Notes under the pieces: generated by a model
Databases searched by the model: none
What the model saw: only the letters and a program-made list of their open reading frames with translations
Told to the model about the DNA's origin: nothing
Shown: one piece after another, positions 8,839 through 20,110 of the stretch
How positions within the stretch are numbered: position 1 is the stretch's first letter
How the letters are laid out: each line of letters opens with the position of its first letter
Source: Jeotgalibacillus terrae
Lineage (GTDB): Bacteria > Bacillota > Bacilli > Bacillales > Jeotgalibacillaceae
Direction: 5' to 3'
Length of the DNA stretch: 64,000 nt
Assembly (NCBI RefSeq): GCF_016908195.1
Contig: NZ_JAFBDK010000006.1
Location: 1-64,000, forward strand
Made by a program: the position numbers and the translations under genes

Positions 8839-11180
8839 ACCTTTTCCTCCTCAGGTTGCGCCCAACCGGAACGCTCTTCAAACCATTTTTTCAATTCATG
8901 AAATGATGAATATAATAATTCCTGCTCAAGCTCAGCAAGCCGCTTTTTCGCTTCATAGGCAGGGGACTCTGACAGGTCACGTTTCTGTAATTGCTCATTA
9001 AGCGAAATGAATCCATCGTTTATTGTAACAAAATCAAGCTCAAAAAACACCTTTGTCATAAAATTAATTGTGTCTAATGACCAACCTTTGTGAGATGCAA
9101 GTGCCTGTCCATGCTGTGCCATATGAAATGTTTTTCTTTTTTTCAAAAAAGCAAAGAACCATGCAAAATCCTCACGCTTGGGAATTGAACTGAAGAATTG
9201 CGGGTCCTCCAGATAAAAGTGGGCATATATTCTGGATGGGGCAGCATCCTTCAGTAATGCTTCAAGCAACTTTGCATCCTCAGGAAGGTCCAGCAGCACC
9301 ACAGATCTGCCATCAGTATTTAACTCATTTGCTTCCTCTACTGTACTGATCAGTTTTACATCATGCGCACTCAGCACCTGGTTAAACCGTTCAAATGCCT
9401 TTTCCTGATATGCGACCACAATTGAATCTGCCGGGATCGTAGGCACCCACCTTGCCGGTTGTGCGATACCACGAATGTCAAAAAGCTGCCATTCCTTGAC
9501 CCTGAAGTCACGGACGAATAACTGCGGTTTTTTGATGTTATTCCATTCATTGATCGAAAGTTCACCTATTAAATCAAGTTTGGCAATTGGTGAAATCTGA
9601 TCTGCTATTTCTCCCATTCCAAATGCAATCGCATCAAGGGTCTGGTCACCATGTTTTACTGACAGCTTAAGATGATTTTGTCCTGAACCGATTTTTCTGA
9701 TTGAAGCAATATCAGTCTGCTCAATCAACACTTTTGGTTTAGGGTTTTTCATGCCAAACGGTGCAAGCATTTGCAGCTGCATAATTGCATCCAGATCAAT
9801 CTCCTCGATCGACGCCTTCACATCAATTCCTGTCACCGGTATAAAGTCTTCATCTTTCATTTTTTCAGCCTGCTGATTCAGGTTCGCTCTTAATTCATTA
9901 ATATCATCAATTTGAAGTGTCATCCCTGCTGCCATCGGGTGTCCACCAAAGTGCGGAAGTATTTCGCGGTTTTCTGATAGTTCTTTGAACATATTAAACC
10001 CTTCAATGCTTCTCGCAGATCCTTTTGCAGTCCCCTTTTCCGGATCTTCACACAGAATGATAACCGGTCTGTAGAACTTTTCTACAAGCTTTGATGCCAC
10101 AATGCCCACGACACCAGGATTCCAGCCGGTTTTTGAGATGATCAGTACCCGATCATTTTTATATTGCGATTGTGCAATCTCCATGGCTTCTTTTGCAATA
10201 TCCGCAACAATTGCCTGGCGCTCTTTATTCAGCGCATCGATTTCAACCGCAAGCCCCTCTGCTGCCTGCGTGTCATCTGTCATGAGCAGATCAACTGCCG
10301 GAGCAGCATCAGAAAGCCTGCCTACTGCATTTAAGCGGGGACCAATCGCAAAGCCGACTGTCTCTTCATCCGCTTCACTGAGTGTAGCACCTGATTTTTT
10401 AAGCAGGGCGTGAAGACCTTTACGTTCAGTTGCACGAAGCTGTTTCAGTCCTTTTTGAACGAGCAGCCGGTTTTCACCAGTTAATGGCACCAGGTCAGCA
10501 ATCGTACCAATCGCTACAAGGTCAAGCAGCTCTTCAGGAACCTCTTTTAAAAGCGCGTGTGCGAGTTTGAATGCCACCCCTACTCCGGCAAGCTCTCTGA
10601 ACGGATAAGTTCCGTTCTCTAAATTAGGATGTATAATCGCGTATGCATCGGGAAGTTCCGGTCCGGCTTCATGGTGGTCAGTAATAATCAGGTCTACTCC
10701 CAGTTCCTTGAGTAATCCAGCTTCACTGACACCTGAAATACCATTATCCACTGTGATGATCAGACTGTACCCTTTTTCAGCAGCTTTTTGAAAAGCTTCT
10801 TTGTTTGGGCCGTAGCCTTCAGTAAAACGGTTCGGTATATAAAAATCAGATTCTGCACCCATTGCCTGAAGTGCACTTAACATCACTGATGTACTGGTAA
10901 CTCCGTCAGCATCGTAATCGCCATAAATCAGAATGGATTCACGGTTATTTACAGCGCGGCTAATCCGCTCCACAGCCTTTTCCATATCGTCGAAAAGAAA
11001 TGGATCGTGGAATTCTTTTTTGCCTGTATGTAAAAAATCAGCTGCTTCTTCAGCACTGGTCATGCCTCTTTGTACGAGTAATTTTGCAATAAAAAGCGGA
11101 ATGTTAAGTTCAGCTGCAAGCTTTTCATTTTCAGCCGCGCTGCTTTCCCTAACATTCCATCTTGTTTTAGACGTTAACAT
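8829..11180 (-). CDS. recJ: Single-stranded-DNA-specific exonuclease RecJ
   Basis: 5'-3' ssDNA exonuclease of RecF-type recombination and repair. The 783-residue protein has the DHH phosphoesterase motifs ([15 protein letters not shown] about 83-97; [21 protein letters not shown]), the DHHA1 half with [16 protein letters not shown] and [12 protein letters not shown], an OB-fold after about 460, and the C-terminal extension typical of Bacillales RecJ (about 570-783). ATG start behind AGAGGTGAAATT. Length is close to B. subtilis RecJ. Overlaps apt by 10 bases. Confidence 0.97.
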   Translation of the reverse strand: MLTSKTRWNVRESSAAENEKLAAELNIPLFIAKLLVQRGMTSAEEAADFLHTGKKEFHDPFLFDDMEKAVERISRAVNNRESILIYGDYDADGVTSTSVMLSALQAMGAESDFYIPNRFTEGYGPNKEAFQKAAEKGYSLIITVDNGISGVSEAGLLKELGVDLIITDHHEAGPELPDAYAIIHPNLENGTYPFRELAGVGVAFKLAHALLKEVPEELLDLVAIGTIADLVPLTGENRLLVQKGLKQLRATERKGLHALLKKSGATLSEADEETVGFAIGPRLNAVGRLSDAAPAVDLLMTDDTQAAEGLAVEIDALNKERQAIVADIAKEAMEIAQSQYKNDRVLIISKTGWNPGVVGIVASKLVEKFYRPVIILCEDPEKGTAKGSARSIEGFNMFKELSENREILPHFGGHPMAAGMTLQIDDINELRANLNQQAEKMKDEDFIPVTGIDVKASIEEIDLDAIMQLQMLAPFGMKNPKPKVLIEQTDIASIRKIGSGQNHLKLSVKHGDQTLDAIAFGMGEIADQISPIAKLDLIGELSINEWNNIKKPQLFVRDFRVKEWQLFDIRGIAQPARWVPTIPADSIVVAYQEKAFERFNQVLSAHDVKLISTVEEANELNTDGRSVVLLDLPEDAKLLEALLKDAAPSRIYAHFYLEDPQFFSSIPKREDFAWFFAFLKKRKTFHMAQHGQALASHKGWSLDTINFMTKVFFELDFVTINDGFISLNEQLQKRDLSESPAYEAKKRLAELEQELLYSSFHELKKWFEERSGWAQPEEEKVWI

Positions 11181-11256
11181 AATTTCACCTCTTCAGATGT
11201 TTTCATTATACATGAGCAAGTGTCATGATTCAATGAACCAAAAAGGTGATGGTGAT

Positions 11257-11607
11257 TTATTCAGCTGCGGAATCACCTGATGAATCAGGTGCAGTTTTAC
11301 GGTATTCCTGCCTGCTTGGCAATTCACCTGTATTTGCTTTCTGAGCTTCAGTCAACTGCTCATTCAACTGCTTATTTTCTGCTTCAAGCTGCTTTACTTT
11401 TCTCTGAGCAATAAATAACCGGAACAAACCGACAGATCCCATAATGATACCACCCATTAAAACTGATCCCAGTATCACAAGAATCAGCGGCAGCTCTGCT
11501 TCAGAGAATCCGAAATTCACTGTTACAGGATCAACATTGATCACCGCAAAAATCGCTACAATAAGTGCAAAAACAATTCCTAAAATTAATGTCCATTGAA
11601 ATTTCAC
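11257..11607 (-). CDS. yrvD: LapA-domain membrane protein
   Basis: A 116-residue protein with two transmembrane helices (about 4-24 and 39-62), then a coiled-coil (QRKVKQLEAENKQLNEQL, about 69-86) and a polar tail. This is the LipopolysaccharideA-assembly-like LapA/DUF1049 layout; in Gram-positives its function is unknown. The start is GTG behind a perfect AAAGGAGGT. It precedes recJ, as yrvD does in B. subtilis. Upstream lies a MITE-like repeat. Confidence 0.85.
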   Translation of the reverse strand: MKFQWTLILGIVFALIVAIFAVINVDPVTVNFGFSEAELPLILVILGSVLMGGIIMGSVGLFRLFIAQRKVKQLEAENKQLNEQLTEAQKANTGELPSRQEYRKTAPDSSGDSAAE

Positions 11608-11713
11608 CTGTGTGACCTCCTTTTTTAATGGGTTTACCCTTTTTAACGGAGGTTTACTCCTTCGTGGGTGTACACAGTGGGGACAGAGGTGAAATTATCA
11701 TCACTATTAAAAA

Positions 11714-11899
11714 AGCTATGTTAAAGTTTAGTGTTGTTTTGGCACAGCTGATGATTGGAGCATAAGGGGGCGACTCCTGCGGAAAAACGATCGTGAAAGA
11801 CCCCGGAAGGCAGCGGTTTTCTGCCTGAGGAGGCTTGAGCGTTCGTCCGCGGCAAGCGTCCCCCTGAAGCGGAAATCAACAGCCAAATTTAACAAAGCC
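11714..11899 (-). repeat. MITE-like dispersed repeat, full copy A
   Basis: A 186-bp intergenic element with imperfect terminal inverted repeats: AGCTATGTTAAAGTTTAGTG (11714 onward) and, on the other strand from 11899, GGCTTTGTTAAATTTGGCTG; 20 of the first 27 positions agree. Its interior (minus strand) reads TGATTTCCGCTTCAGGGGG, ACGCTTGCCGC, CCTCCTCAGGC, GGGGTCT, CCGCAGGAGTCGCCCCCTT, GCTCCAATCA, matching the copy at 37112-37256 in the same order. Reading frames inside it are not credible genes. Confidence 0.8.
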
Positions 11900-11902
11900 A
11901 TT

Positions 11903-11932
11903 AAAAAAAACGGAACAGCATTACCTGTTCCG
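11903..11932 (-). terminator. Terminator after secDF
   Basis: CGGAACAG, GTAATG loop, CTGTTCCG and eight T residues on the minus strand, 9 bases after the secDF stop; it abuts the repeat element. Confidence 0.88.
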
Positions 11933-11941
11933 GTTCTCACA

Positions 11942-14212
11942 TTATACGACTGGTTCGTCAGTCCATTCTTTTTTCTCTTTATACGTAATTAATACGCCTT
12001 TCTTTTTCAGCTGGCGCTTTTTCAGCACATACCACAGTTGTGCTGCGATAAATACTGATGAGTACGTTCCTGCGATTAGGCCGACAAGAAGGGCAATCGA
12101 GAAGTTCAGGATAGAAGTTGCACCGAATATAATCAGTGCAACTACTACAAGTACAACAGTCAGCACTGTATTAATTGAACGACCAAGCGTTTGTCTGAGT
12201 GATTTATTCACAATCAGCGCAAGCTCTTCCTTCGTCTCAATCCGCTTCATTTTACGCATATTTTCCCTGATCCGGTCAAACGTTACGATTGTATCATTTA
12301 TGGAGTAACCCACGACTGTTAGAACTGCTGCGATAAATGTAATATCAACTTCAAGTCTTGTAAGACTGAAGATCGCAATAATAAAGAACGCATCATGGAC
12401 AAGTGCCACAATTGATGCAGCAGCCATTTGCCATTCGAATCTTAGTGCAACATAGAGAATAATACCGATCGATGCAATGGCAAGAGCCTTCATGGCATTT
12501 TCAGCAAGCTCTTCACCAATAACCGGATTTACAGTAGATATATTAGGATCCGATCCGTATTCTTCTGAAAAGTAAGTTCTTAATTCAGCAATTTCATCCT
12601 GACTAAGCGGCTCCGCAAAACGTGCAACCCCGATTTCCTGATTTTCACCGGAGATTACTACGTTGGAAGCTTCGTAACCTGCTTCTTCAAGATCGTCGGC
12701 AAACGATTCATTTGTCAGCGGTGTATCAGAAAGCACTTCCATTCGGGTACCGGCTGTAAAATCAATGCCGAGATTCAATCTGAACGTCAGCAGTACTGCA
12801 AGTCCTGCAACGAGTAAAATTGCTGAAAGAATAAAGAATTTCTTCCGGATTTTCACAAAGTCAAAGCGGTCAAATTTTGTAGGAAGATCGAGTGAATCAG
12901 GTTCTTCCTCCTCGTTATATTCCAGGATCTCGGATTTCTTAACGCCAAACCATCCTTTACGCTGATCAAGGAATTTACTTCTCACCCACAGGCTCATAAA
13001 GAGTCTTGTACCAAATACGGCTGTAATGAAGCTTGTCACAATACTGATTAAGAGCATTGTTGCAAAGCCTTTTACAGAACTTGTTCCAAAAGTAAATAGG
13101 ACAATACCGGCAAGCATAGTGGTAACGTTCGCATCCACAATTGTCAGCAGTGATGAACTGCTTCCTTTTTTCCAGGCTTCACGAACTGATCTGCCGACTC
13201 TTAATTCCTCTTTCATCCGCTCATAAGTGATGATATTGGCGTCAATCGCCATACCAACACCAAGAATAAGTGCTGCAATACCAGGGAGTGTCAGCACACC
13301 ATTCAGCCAGTCAAAAATCAGCAGAATCAGATAAATATATACTGAAAGCGTAACAACCCCGATGAATCCAGGGAAGCGGTAGTAGGCAATCATAAACAGG
13401 AAGATCAGCGCGACGCCGACAATACCTGCTAAAATCGTCTGTTCCATTGCCATCAGACCGAATGAGGCACCAACTGAAGTGGAGTAAACCTCTTCAAGTT
13501 CAACCGGCAATGAACCTGCATTTAACAGGTTAGCAAGGTTGTTTGCTTCTTCAAGTGTGAAATTACCTGTAATGGTTACAGTATCAGTATTCAATACCTG
13601 ACTGACATTTGGCGCAGAGATAAATTTCGGATCTTCTTTTGTTACTTCCTCTGCGTAAGAATCTCCTTCTTCATAATCAAGCCAGATCACCAGCTGATTT
13701 TGAGGAGCCATCGCGAGAATTTCTTCAGTAATCTGTCCAAACTGATCTGCGTCCTTCAGTTGAACCTGGACAATTGGCGCATTGGTATCAGGGTCAAACG
13801 TCTGTGTAGCTCCGCCCTCAACCAGGTCAGCTCCTGTCATTTTTATTTCATCATTCACATCACGGAATGTCAGATTTGCTTCAGTTGAAAGAATCTCTCT
13901 TGCCTGATTCTGATCTTCAACGCCTGCGAGCTGGACACGGATTCTGTTCCCGTCTTCAACCTGAATGACAGGCTCACTTACACCGAGTACGTTCACTCGG
14001 CGGTCAAGTGCTTCAGCTGTATCTGAGACTACTTCCGGAGTGATCTCCTGACCTTCTTCAGCCCGGTTTACTTCGTATAGAACTTCAAATCCGCCTTGAA
14101 GATCCAGACCAAGTTTGATGTTATTTAAAATCGTATTGGATGTCAGTCCAATCGTGCCGCCTATTAGAATGACTAATAGAAAAAATGCGACAATCCTGCT
14201 GCGTTTAATCAT
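11942..14212 (-). CDS. secDF: Protein translocase SecD-SecF fusion
   Basis: Membrane motor that uses the proton gradient to help pull exported proteins through SecYEG. The 756-residue fusion has SecD first (signature LGLDLQGGFEVLYEV near 33, P1 extracytoplasmic domain, six TM helices with GMAIDANIITYERMKEE) and SecF second (NLGIDFTAGTRMEV near 475, and VGYSINDTIVTFDRIRE). Twelve TM segments in total. The ATG follows GAGGAGGATTTTT. A single SecDF chain is typical of Bacillus. Ends at its own terminator. Confidence 0.98.
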   Translation of the reverse strand: MIKRSRIVAFFLLVILIGGTIGLTSNTILNNIKLGLDLQGGFEVLYEVNRAEEGQEITPEVVSDTAEALDRRVNVLGVSEPVIQVEDGNRIRVQLAGVEDQNQAREILSTEANLTFRDVNDEIKMTGADLVEGGATQTFDPDTNAPIVQVQLKDADQFGQITEEILAMAPQNQLVIWLDYEEGDSYAEEVTKEDPKFISAPNVSQVLNTDTVTITGNFTLEEANNLANLLNAGSLPVELEEVYSTSVGASFGLMAMEQTILAGIVGVALIFLFMIAYYRFPGFIGVVTLSVYIYLILLIFDWLNGVLTLPGIAALILGVGMAIDANIITYERMKEELRVGRSVREAWKKGSSSSLLTIVDANVTTMLAGIVLFTFGTSSVKGFATMLLISIVTSFITAVFGTRLFMSLWVRSKFLDQRKGWFGVKKSEILEYNEEEEPDSLDLPTKFDRFDFVKIRKKFFILSAILLVAGLAVLLTFRLNLGIDFTAGTRMEVLSDTPLTNESFADDLEEAGYEASNVVISGENQEIGVARFAEPLSQDEIAELRTYFSEEYGSDPNISTVNPVIGEELAENAMKALAIASIGIILYVALRFEWQMAAASIVALVHDAFFIIAIFSLTRLEVDITFIAAVLTVVGYSINDTIVTFDRIRENMRKMKRIETKEELALIVNKSLRQTLGRSINTVLTVVLVVVALIIFGATSILNFSIALLVGLIAGTYSSVFIAAQLWYVLKKRQLKKKGVLITYKEKKEWTDEPVV

Positions 14213-14373
14213 TATGTAAAAATCCTCCTCATATATATAGTTTCAAGATGTAAAAAACTATATATAAACTTCCCGTGTGTTGTAACAGGTCTGTAATTGT
14301 ACTGAAATTTCAGCAACAGACTTATTATGTATTACTTCCCTATTGGTGTCAACGCACTCTCTGATATTGTCAG

Positions 14374-14694
14374 TTAATGTTCATCATTCGGGTTTCCGTG
14401 AAGCAGCAGATTTAATTCTTCATCTTCTAATCCTGTTCTGCCGGCTGTCAGCTTATACTCTTCATTAGTCATAAAATTCATATAGTCTCCTGCTTTCACC
14501 TGGAGAATCTCCTGTACAACTTTGTGGAGTCTGAAGCTTTCGGTTTCTCTTTTCCATTTTTTCCGAGTCAGGTAACGCCATATGTTTTCAGGCGTTGCAG
14601 TGTCGTATCCATAGAGCCTGAGTTCCTGCGCCTTGCTAATCAAAGCAGGGCCGACCACAGGAAAAGCTTCTTCATAACTGGTATGCTGGTTCAT
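14374..14694 (-). CDS. comN: Post-transcriptional regulator ComN
   Basis: Small cytoplasmic protein (106 residues). By family and position it corresponds to ComN/YrzD, which in B. subtilis promotes comE mRNA accumulation and is targeted to poles through DivIVA; that function is known for the relative, not shown here. Visible features: an all-helical N-terminal part with the conserved LRLYGYDTATPENIWRYLTRKKW segment (about residues 27-49, quoted only partly as LRLYGYDT...IWRYL) and an acidic C-terminal tail. ATG behind AAAGGGGTG. It lies between secDF and the divergent spoVB, as in B. subtilis. Confidence 0.8.
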   Translation of the reverse strand: MNQHTSYEEAFPVVGPALISKAQELRLYGYDTATPENIWRYLTRKKWKRETESFRLHKVVQEILQVKAGDYMNFMTNEEYKLTAGRTGLEDEELNLLLHGNPNDEH

Positions 14695-14793
14695 TCTTAC
14701 ACCCCTTTCGAATTTAATGGCATAGCGGCACTTTGTTCATGCATATGATTGATTGTATCTAAAATAAGCGTGTTTGAGAAGATGGAGGATTAA

Positions 14794-16293
14794 GTGTCTA
14801 AGCTGATTAAAGGTACTTTACTGCTGATGGCTGCTGCGTTAGTGACCAAAATTCTAGGCTTTGTACATAGGATTATACTGGCAGACCTTGCCGGTGAAGA
14901 AGGCGTAGGACTTTATATGATGACTTTCCCTGCGCTCGTACTCGCCATTACGGTGACCCAGATCGGACTCCCGATTGCGATTTCAAAATATGTTTCTGAA
15001 GCTACTGCCAACCGGAATGAACGTGAGATCCGTAACATTTTATCTGTATCACTCTGGATCACGGGTACTTTAGCGATGATCCTTACACCAATCCTGTTTT
15101 TTTCAGCACCATATATATCGACTTCTCTTTTAAATGATGAAAGAACGCTTATTCCGTTTATTGCTGTACTTCCTGTCATACCAATTGCCGCATTTTCAGC
15201 GGTTGTCCGCGGATATTTTATGGGGAGGCAGCAGATGGGGGTTACTGCTGTCGGTTCGGTTTTAGAACAGGCAGTCAGAATTGTGCTGCTGATGGCAGCT
15301 ATCGGCTTTTTGAGTTCAAAAGGAGCGGCATATGCAGCAGGCGGCGCGATGCTTGCAGCTGTTGCAGGGGAATTATGTTCACTTCTTTTTTTACTTGTCA
15401 TGTTTAAAATAAGAAATCAAAAAAATGTTAAAAAAGCTGACCAGTCATTCCGTTATACTGCAGGAAAACTTCTTAATATTGCGCTGCCAAGCGCCGGAAG
15501 CAGATTTGCTGGTTCTGTCGCATGGTTTCTTGAACCTGTTATCGTTATGAAATGTCTGGTTTTTACCGGGATGGCAGCGACTGCTGTTACTGCAGATTAT
15601 GGTCTGCTGACGGGCTTTATACTCCCTGTGCTGCTGCTGCCTTCTTTTATAACAGTGTCTCTCAGTATGGCACTGGTTCCTTCAATCAGTGAAGCCAGAG
15701 CGTTGTCTCAGGATCGAATCGTGCTATACAGAATCAAACAGGCGCTACGGCTTTCAGCGGTTACAGGAACTTTGTGCTGCCTGCTGCTATTTCTAGAAGG
15801 AAAAACAATTTTAGTTCTGTTATACGGTTCAGACAAAGGTATTGAGTTACTGAAACTGATGTCGCTGTTTTTCATCTTTTATTATTACCAGGGACCCCTT
15901 CATGCGGTACTACAGGCTTTTGAAGCTGCAGGCAAAGCAATGTTGAACAGTATCACTGGATCTGTTATCAAGCTGTCAGCAATGGCAGGTCTGATGCTTT
16001 ATCTGGAGAGTATTACTGGCGCAGCAATTGGACTTGTGATCGGCACAGCTGCTGTCACTTTTATGCATTTTCACACAGTCAGGAAATTGTGTCATATGAA
16101 GCTTCCAGTCGGTCAATATGCGGCAATATGTCTTGTTACAGCGTGCTGCTGGCTGATACATACCGGTATTGCAACGATGGATGCGCCGGTCAGAATTTTG
16201 ATTATCATCATCATTTATATGTTCCTGGCATCCAGGGTTCAGCTAATACAACGTGAAGACTGGTCGTTCTTAAACACGTTTAAGAAGAACTGA
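14794..16293 (+). CDS. spoVB: Stage V sporulation protein B (MurJ/MATE-like flippase family)
   Basis: Polytopic membrane protein (499 residues, about 14 TM helices) of the polysaccharide-transport/MVF superfamily. In B. subtilis SpoVB is needed for spore cortex synthesis, presumably flipping lipid-linked peptidoglycan precursors. The N-terminus (KLIKGTLLLMAAALVTKILGF) is typical of the family. Start is GTG at 14794 behind GGAGGA. The last 14 bases overlap the convergent DUF421 gene. Gene neighbours (comN, yrbG, yrzE) agree with the assignment rather than a generic O-antigen flippase. Confidence 0.93.
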   Translation: MSKLIKGTLLLMAAALVTKILGFVHRIILADLAGEEGVGLYMMTFPALVLAITVTQIGLPIAISKYVSEATANRNEREIRNILSVSLWITGTLAMILTPILFFSAPYISTSLLNDERTLIPFIAVLPVIPIAAFSAVVRGYFMGRQQMGVTAVGSVLEQAVRIVLLMAAIGFLSSKGAAYAAGGAMLAAVAGELCSLLFLLVMFKIRNQKNVKKADQSFRYTAGKLLNIALPSAGSRFAGSVAWFLEPVIVMKCLVFTGMAATAVTADYGLLTGFILPVLLLPSFITVSLSMALVPSISEARALSQDRIVLYRIKQALRLSAVTGTLCCLLLFLEGKTILVLLYGSDKGIELLKLMSLFFIFYYYQGPLHAVLQAFEAAGKAMLNSITGSVIKLSAMAGLMLYLESITGAAIGLVIGTAAVTFMHFHTVRKLCHMKLPVGQYAAICLVTACCWLIHTGIATMDAPVRILIIIIIYMFLASRVQLIQREDWSFLNTFKKN

Positions 16294-16918
16294 TATACCA
16301 TTCTCCGTCTTCATACGTACAGAAGAATATTGTTTTTAATTGTTCATAGCCCTGCTTTTTCATTTCACTTCTCAGCCAATTTTCATCTTTACCTATTAGT
16401 GCAAGGTGCCTGCTCTGAATTCTTCCGTCCATGACCAGAGGGAGTGACAGTTGTCCGGCACTGCGCTCTTTTCTAAGTACGGATAAAGTGCCGGATGGTT
16501 CGAGGATTGCAAATGAAACCTCCTGAATGTCGAACACTTCCTTCTCTCTCAGCTGCTGCATCAGATCATCCATATTATAGCGGTTTTTTCTCATTTCATT
16601 GATGACTATTTCCCCATTGTGAATGAGTATGGAGGGCCTTCCGTCCATCAGATCCCTGAATTTTTTCGATTTCAGTGAGAACCAGGATAAAAGTATCTGC
16701 AGAAGCATTAATAAAATCATCGGGAATATAGCCTGCATCAAGCTTAGTTCCGTGTCTTCTATTGCAAAAGCAGCCATTTCTGCAATCATCATAAAGACTA
16801 TCAGGTCAAGAAGGCTCAGTTCTCCAATCTCCCTTTTACCCATAACACGGAATATGACCAGGATCAGCAAATACAGGGTAACAGCCCTGAAGCCAATCAG
16901 ACTGTACATCTCTAACAT
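16280..16918 (-). CDS. yrbG: DUF421 membrane protein (YrbG-like)
   Basis: Predicted 212-residue membrane protein: three TM helices in the first 90 residues with the family signature GKREIGELSLLDLIVFMMIAE, then a soluble domain with LMDGRPSILIHNGEIV and the C-terminal repeat around RKERSAGQLSLPLVMDGRI. Function unknown; DUF421/YetF-like proteins include spore-associated members. I start it at ATG 16918 (MLEMYSLIGF), where GAAGGTGG gives a ribosome site; the reading frame extends to 16966 without one. Overlaps the end of spoVB by 14 bases, tail to tail. Confidence 0.85.
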   Translation of the reverse strand: MLEMYSLIGFRAVTLYLLILVIFRVMGKREIGELSLLDLIVFMMIAEMAAFAIEDTELSLMQAIFPMILLMLLQILLSWFSLKSKKFRDLMDGRPSILIHNGEIVINEMRKNRYNMDDLMQQLREKEVFDIQEVSFAILEPSGTLSVLRKERSAGQLSLPLVMDGRIQSRHLALIGKDENWLRSEMKKQGYEQLKTIFFCTYEDGEWYISSS

Positions 16919-16997
16919 GTGCACACCACCTTCACTCAAATAGTGTGTGCGAAAAAATGATTTCAATTACTCAAGATTTATATGGAGGGGATCTTTT

Positions 16998-17372
16998 ATG
17001 ATTGTGTGGAAAAAAACTGCAGGAGGGATTGCAGCAGCTGTCGTCATTTTTTTTTTAATTGCCGCTGTTTATTCGGCTGTTGCAGCAACTCTGCTGCATT
17101 TTACTGATCTGTCTGAGCTTTCAATGGAAAAGTGGAACGGAATGACCGGAGCAGCCGCTGTTTTAATTGGCAGTATGGCCGGAAGCGCCTATGCAGGTCA
17201 AAAAGGAATGTACATTGGATGTCTGACTGCCGGAATCGTTATTTCCATCTCTCTATTGTTTAATCATACACCCTTTGAGTGGTCACAGCTGATCCATTAT
17301 GGACTCTTTCTAGCATGTGGTCTTACAGGAGGGATTATCGGAGTAAATTTCAGAGGTGCAAGAGAAAAATAA
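16998..17372 (+). CDS. yrzE: TIGR04086-type four-TM membrane protein (YrzE-like)
   Basis: A 124-residue protein made of four closely spaced hydrophobic helices with Gly-rich loops (GSMAGSAYAGQKGMYIG, GLTGGIIGVN), typical of the TIGR04086 family of Firmicutes membrane proteins, function unknown. ATG 16998 (MIVWKKT) follows TGGAGGGG and is preferred to the longer frame. It is divergent from the DUF421 gene and convergent with yajC, with a shared terminator. Confidence 0.82.
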   Translation: MIVWKKTAGGIAAAVVIFFLIAAVYSAVAATLLHFTDLSELSMEKWNGMTGAAAVLIGSMAGSAYAGQKGMYIGCLTAGIVISISLLFNHTPFEWSQLIHYGLFLACGLTGGIIGVNFRGAREK

Positions 17373-17400
17373 AAAAGCTGCGGCTGCAGCTTTTTTTATT
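17369..17400. terminator. Bidirectional terminator between yrzE-like gene and yajC
   Basis: AAAAAAGCTGC and GCAGCTTTTTTT flank a short GG loop region, with A and T runs on both sides. Confidence 0.8.
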
Positions 17401-17405
17401 GACTA

Positions 17406-17678
17406 TTACATTGCTGAATCTTTTTCCACTACTTCACGGACTGCATTTCGGTCATAAGTCAACCGGCTTCCATCTCCACACTTAACGACAACCTGACCTT
17501 CATCAAGTGCATCAATAATTCCGTGAAGACCGCCAATCGTGACGATTTTATCACCTTTACTTAAGCTGCTTTGCATTTCCATTACTTTTTTCTGACGCTT
17601 CTGCTGAGGACGGATTAAGAAAAGGTACATTAAACCGAACATCAGAATCAGTGGCAGTAAAGTTACGATCATATCCAT
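17406..17678 (-). CDS. yajC: Preprotein translocase accessory subunit YajC
   Basis: A 90-residue single-span membrane protein (TM about 5-24, then RPQQKRQKK) that associates with SecDF. The conserved YajC segment SLSKGDKIVTIGGLHGIIDAL (about 37-57) is visible. Full length. ATG behind GGGGGAG. It follows tgt by 33 bases on the same strand, the widespread queA-tgt-yajC order. Confidence 0.96.
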   Translation of the reverse strand: MDMIVTLLPLILMFGLMYLFLIRPQQKRQKKVMEMQSSLSKGDKIVTIGGLHGIIDALDEGQVVVKCGDGSRLTYDRNAVREVVEKDSAM

Positions 17679-17711
17679 AACGCTAAACTCCCCCTTTCTT
17701 TCATATATCTA

Positions 17712-18866
<1,155 letters not shown>

Positions 18867-19892
18867 CTATTTGATCAGCATGGCATCGCCAAAGCTGAAA
18901 AACCTGTACTTTTCCTCTACTGCTGCACGGTAAGCAGCAAGCGTGTTTTCCCTGCCTGCCATGGCACTGACAAGCATGATCAGCGTGGACTTTGGCAAAT
19001 GGAAGTTTGTCAGCAGCACATCTGACGCTTTAAATGTGTATCCCGGGTAAATAAAAATATCTGTCCAGCCTGACTGAGGTTTAAAAGTTCCTTGTTCATC
19101 AGCGATCGTCTCAAGTGTCCTTGTTGACGTTGTGCCGACTGTGATGATCCGTCCCCCGTTTTCACGCGTACGATTCAACAGCTCCGCATTTTCTTGAGAC
19201 AGCTGATAATATTCGCTATGCATATCATGCTCTTCAATAGAATCCACAGAAACAGGTCTGAATGTACCAAGTCCTACGTGCAGCGTGATAAAAGCAATGT
19301 TAACACCTCTTGATCTGATCTCATCAAGAATTTCCTCTGTAAAATGCAGACCGGCAGTCGGTGCTGCTGCTGAGCCACGTTCTTTGGCAAATACAGTCTG
19401 ATAGCGGTCTTTATCGTCAAGTTTCTCCTTGATATAAGGAGGGAGCGGCATATCTCCAAGCTGATCAAGCAGCTCATAAAAGATGCCATCATATTTAAAT
19501 TCAAGAATACGTGCACCCTGATCGCCTGTTTCAATACATTCAGCCGTCAGCAGACCGTCACCAAACGTAATGACTGTTCCAGGCTTTATTCTCTTTGCAG
19601 GCTTAACGAGAGTTTCCCATGTATCCCCTTCAATCTGCTTCAGTAAAAGAACCTCAATGGCTGCACCTGTTTCTGTTTTTTCCCCAATCAGTCTTGCCGG
19701 CAGTACTTTTGTGTCATTAAGTACAAGGCAGTCTCTTTCATGGAGATAATCAAGTATATGGGTAAACGATTGATGCTCCACTTTACCCGTTTTTTTATCA
19801 AGCACCATCAGTCTGCTTGATGTACGATCTTCAAGCGGAACCTGAGCGATCAGTTCCTCAGGAAGTTCAAAATCAAAATCATTAATATTCAT
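18867..19892 (-). CDS. queA: S-adenosylmethionine:tRNA ribosyltransferase-isomerase
   Basis: Adds the cyclopentenediol precursor from SAM to preQ1 in tRNA, making epoxyqueuosine. The 341-residue chain has the QueA signatures [12 protein letters not shown] at the start, [11 protein letters not shown]-like [20 protein letters not shown] (about 58-68), [17 protein letters not shown]-like [11 protein letters not shown] and [10 protein letters not shown] near the end. ATG start. Directly upstream of tgt, so the two consecutive Q-pathway enzymes are co-transcribed. Confidence 0.98.
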   Translation of the reverse strand: MNINDFDFELPEELIAQVPLEDRTSSRLMVLDKKTGKVEHQSFTHILDYLHERDCLVLNDTKVLPARLIGEKTETGAAIEVLLLKQIEGDTWETLVKPAKRIKPGTVITFGDGLLTAECIETGDQGARILEFKYDGIFYELLDQLGDMPLPPYIKEKLDDKDRYQTVFAKERGSAAAPTAGLHFTEEILDEIRSRGVNIAFITLHVGLGTFRPVSVDSIEEHDMHSEYYQLSQENAELLNRTRENGGRIITVGTTSTRTLETIADEQGTFKPQSGWTDIFIYPGYTFKASDVLLTNFHLPKSTLIMLVSAMAGRENTLAAYRAAVEEKYRFFSFGDAMLIK

Positions 19893-19906
19893 CTGTCTGC
19901 AACTCC

Positions 19907-20110
19907 TTACCTGAACCTTCCGATTAAAAAGAAGATCCCTGTCAAAATTAAACTGATTAAAATCGATGTGACGATTGGAAAATAAAATGTCATATTTTCT
20001 TTTTTAATCACTATATCTCCCGGCAGCCTGCCAGCTTTTATAAACTGCAGTAGAAATCCAGCTACCAGCAATGCAGCCCCTGCAATCATCAGCATTTTTG
20101 GCAGCGTCAT
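19907..20110 (-). CDS. yrzS: DUF2905 small membrane protein
   Basis: A 67-residue protein with two TM helices (about 5-25 and 43-63) joined by [20 protein letters not shown], the signature of the DUF2905 family. Function unknown. Its start overlaps the end of ruvB by 4 bases, and queA follows 14 bases later, so it is within a ruvA-ruvB-queA-tgt-yajC transcription unit. The same position is occupied by a homologue in B. subtilis. Confidence 0.88.
   Translation of the reverse strand: MTLPKMLMIAGAALLVAGFLLQFIKAGRLPGDIVIKKENMTFYFPIVTSILISLILTGIFFLIGRFR

Noticed and set aside
11728-11940. 70-codon Arg-rich frame on the minus strand
   Set aside because: It is produced by the GC-rich dispersed repeat and the secDF terminator.
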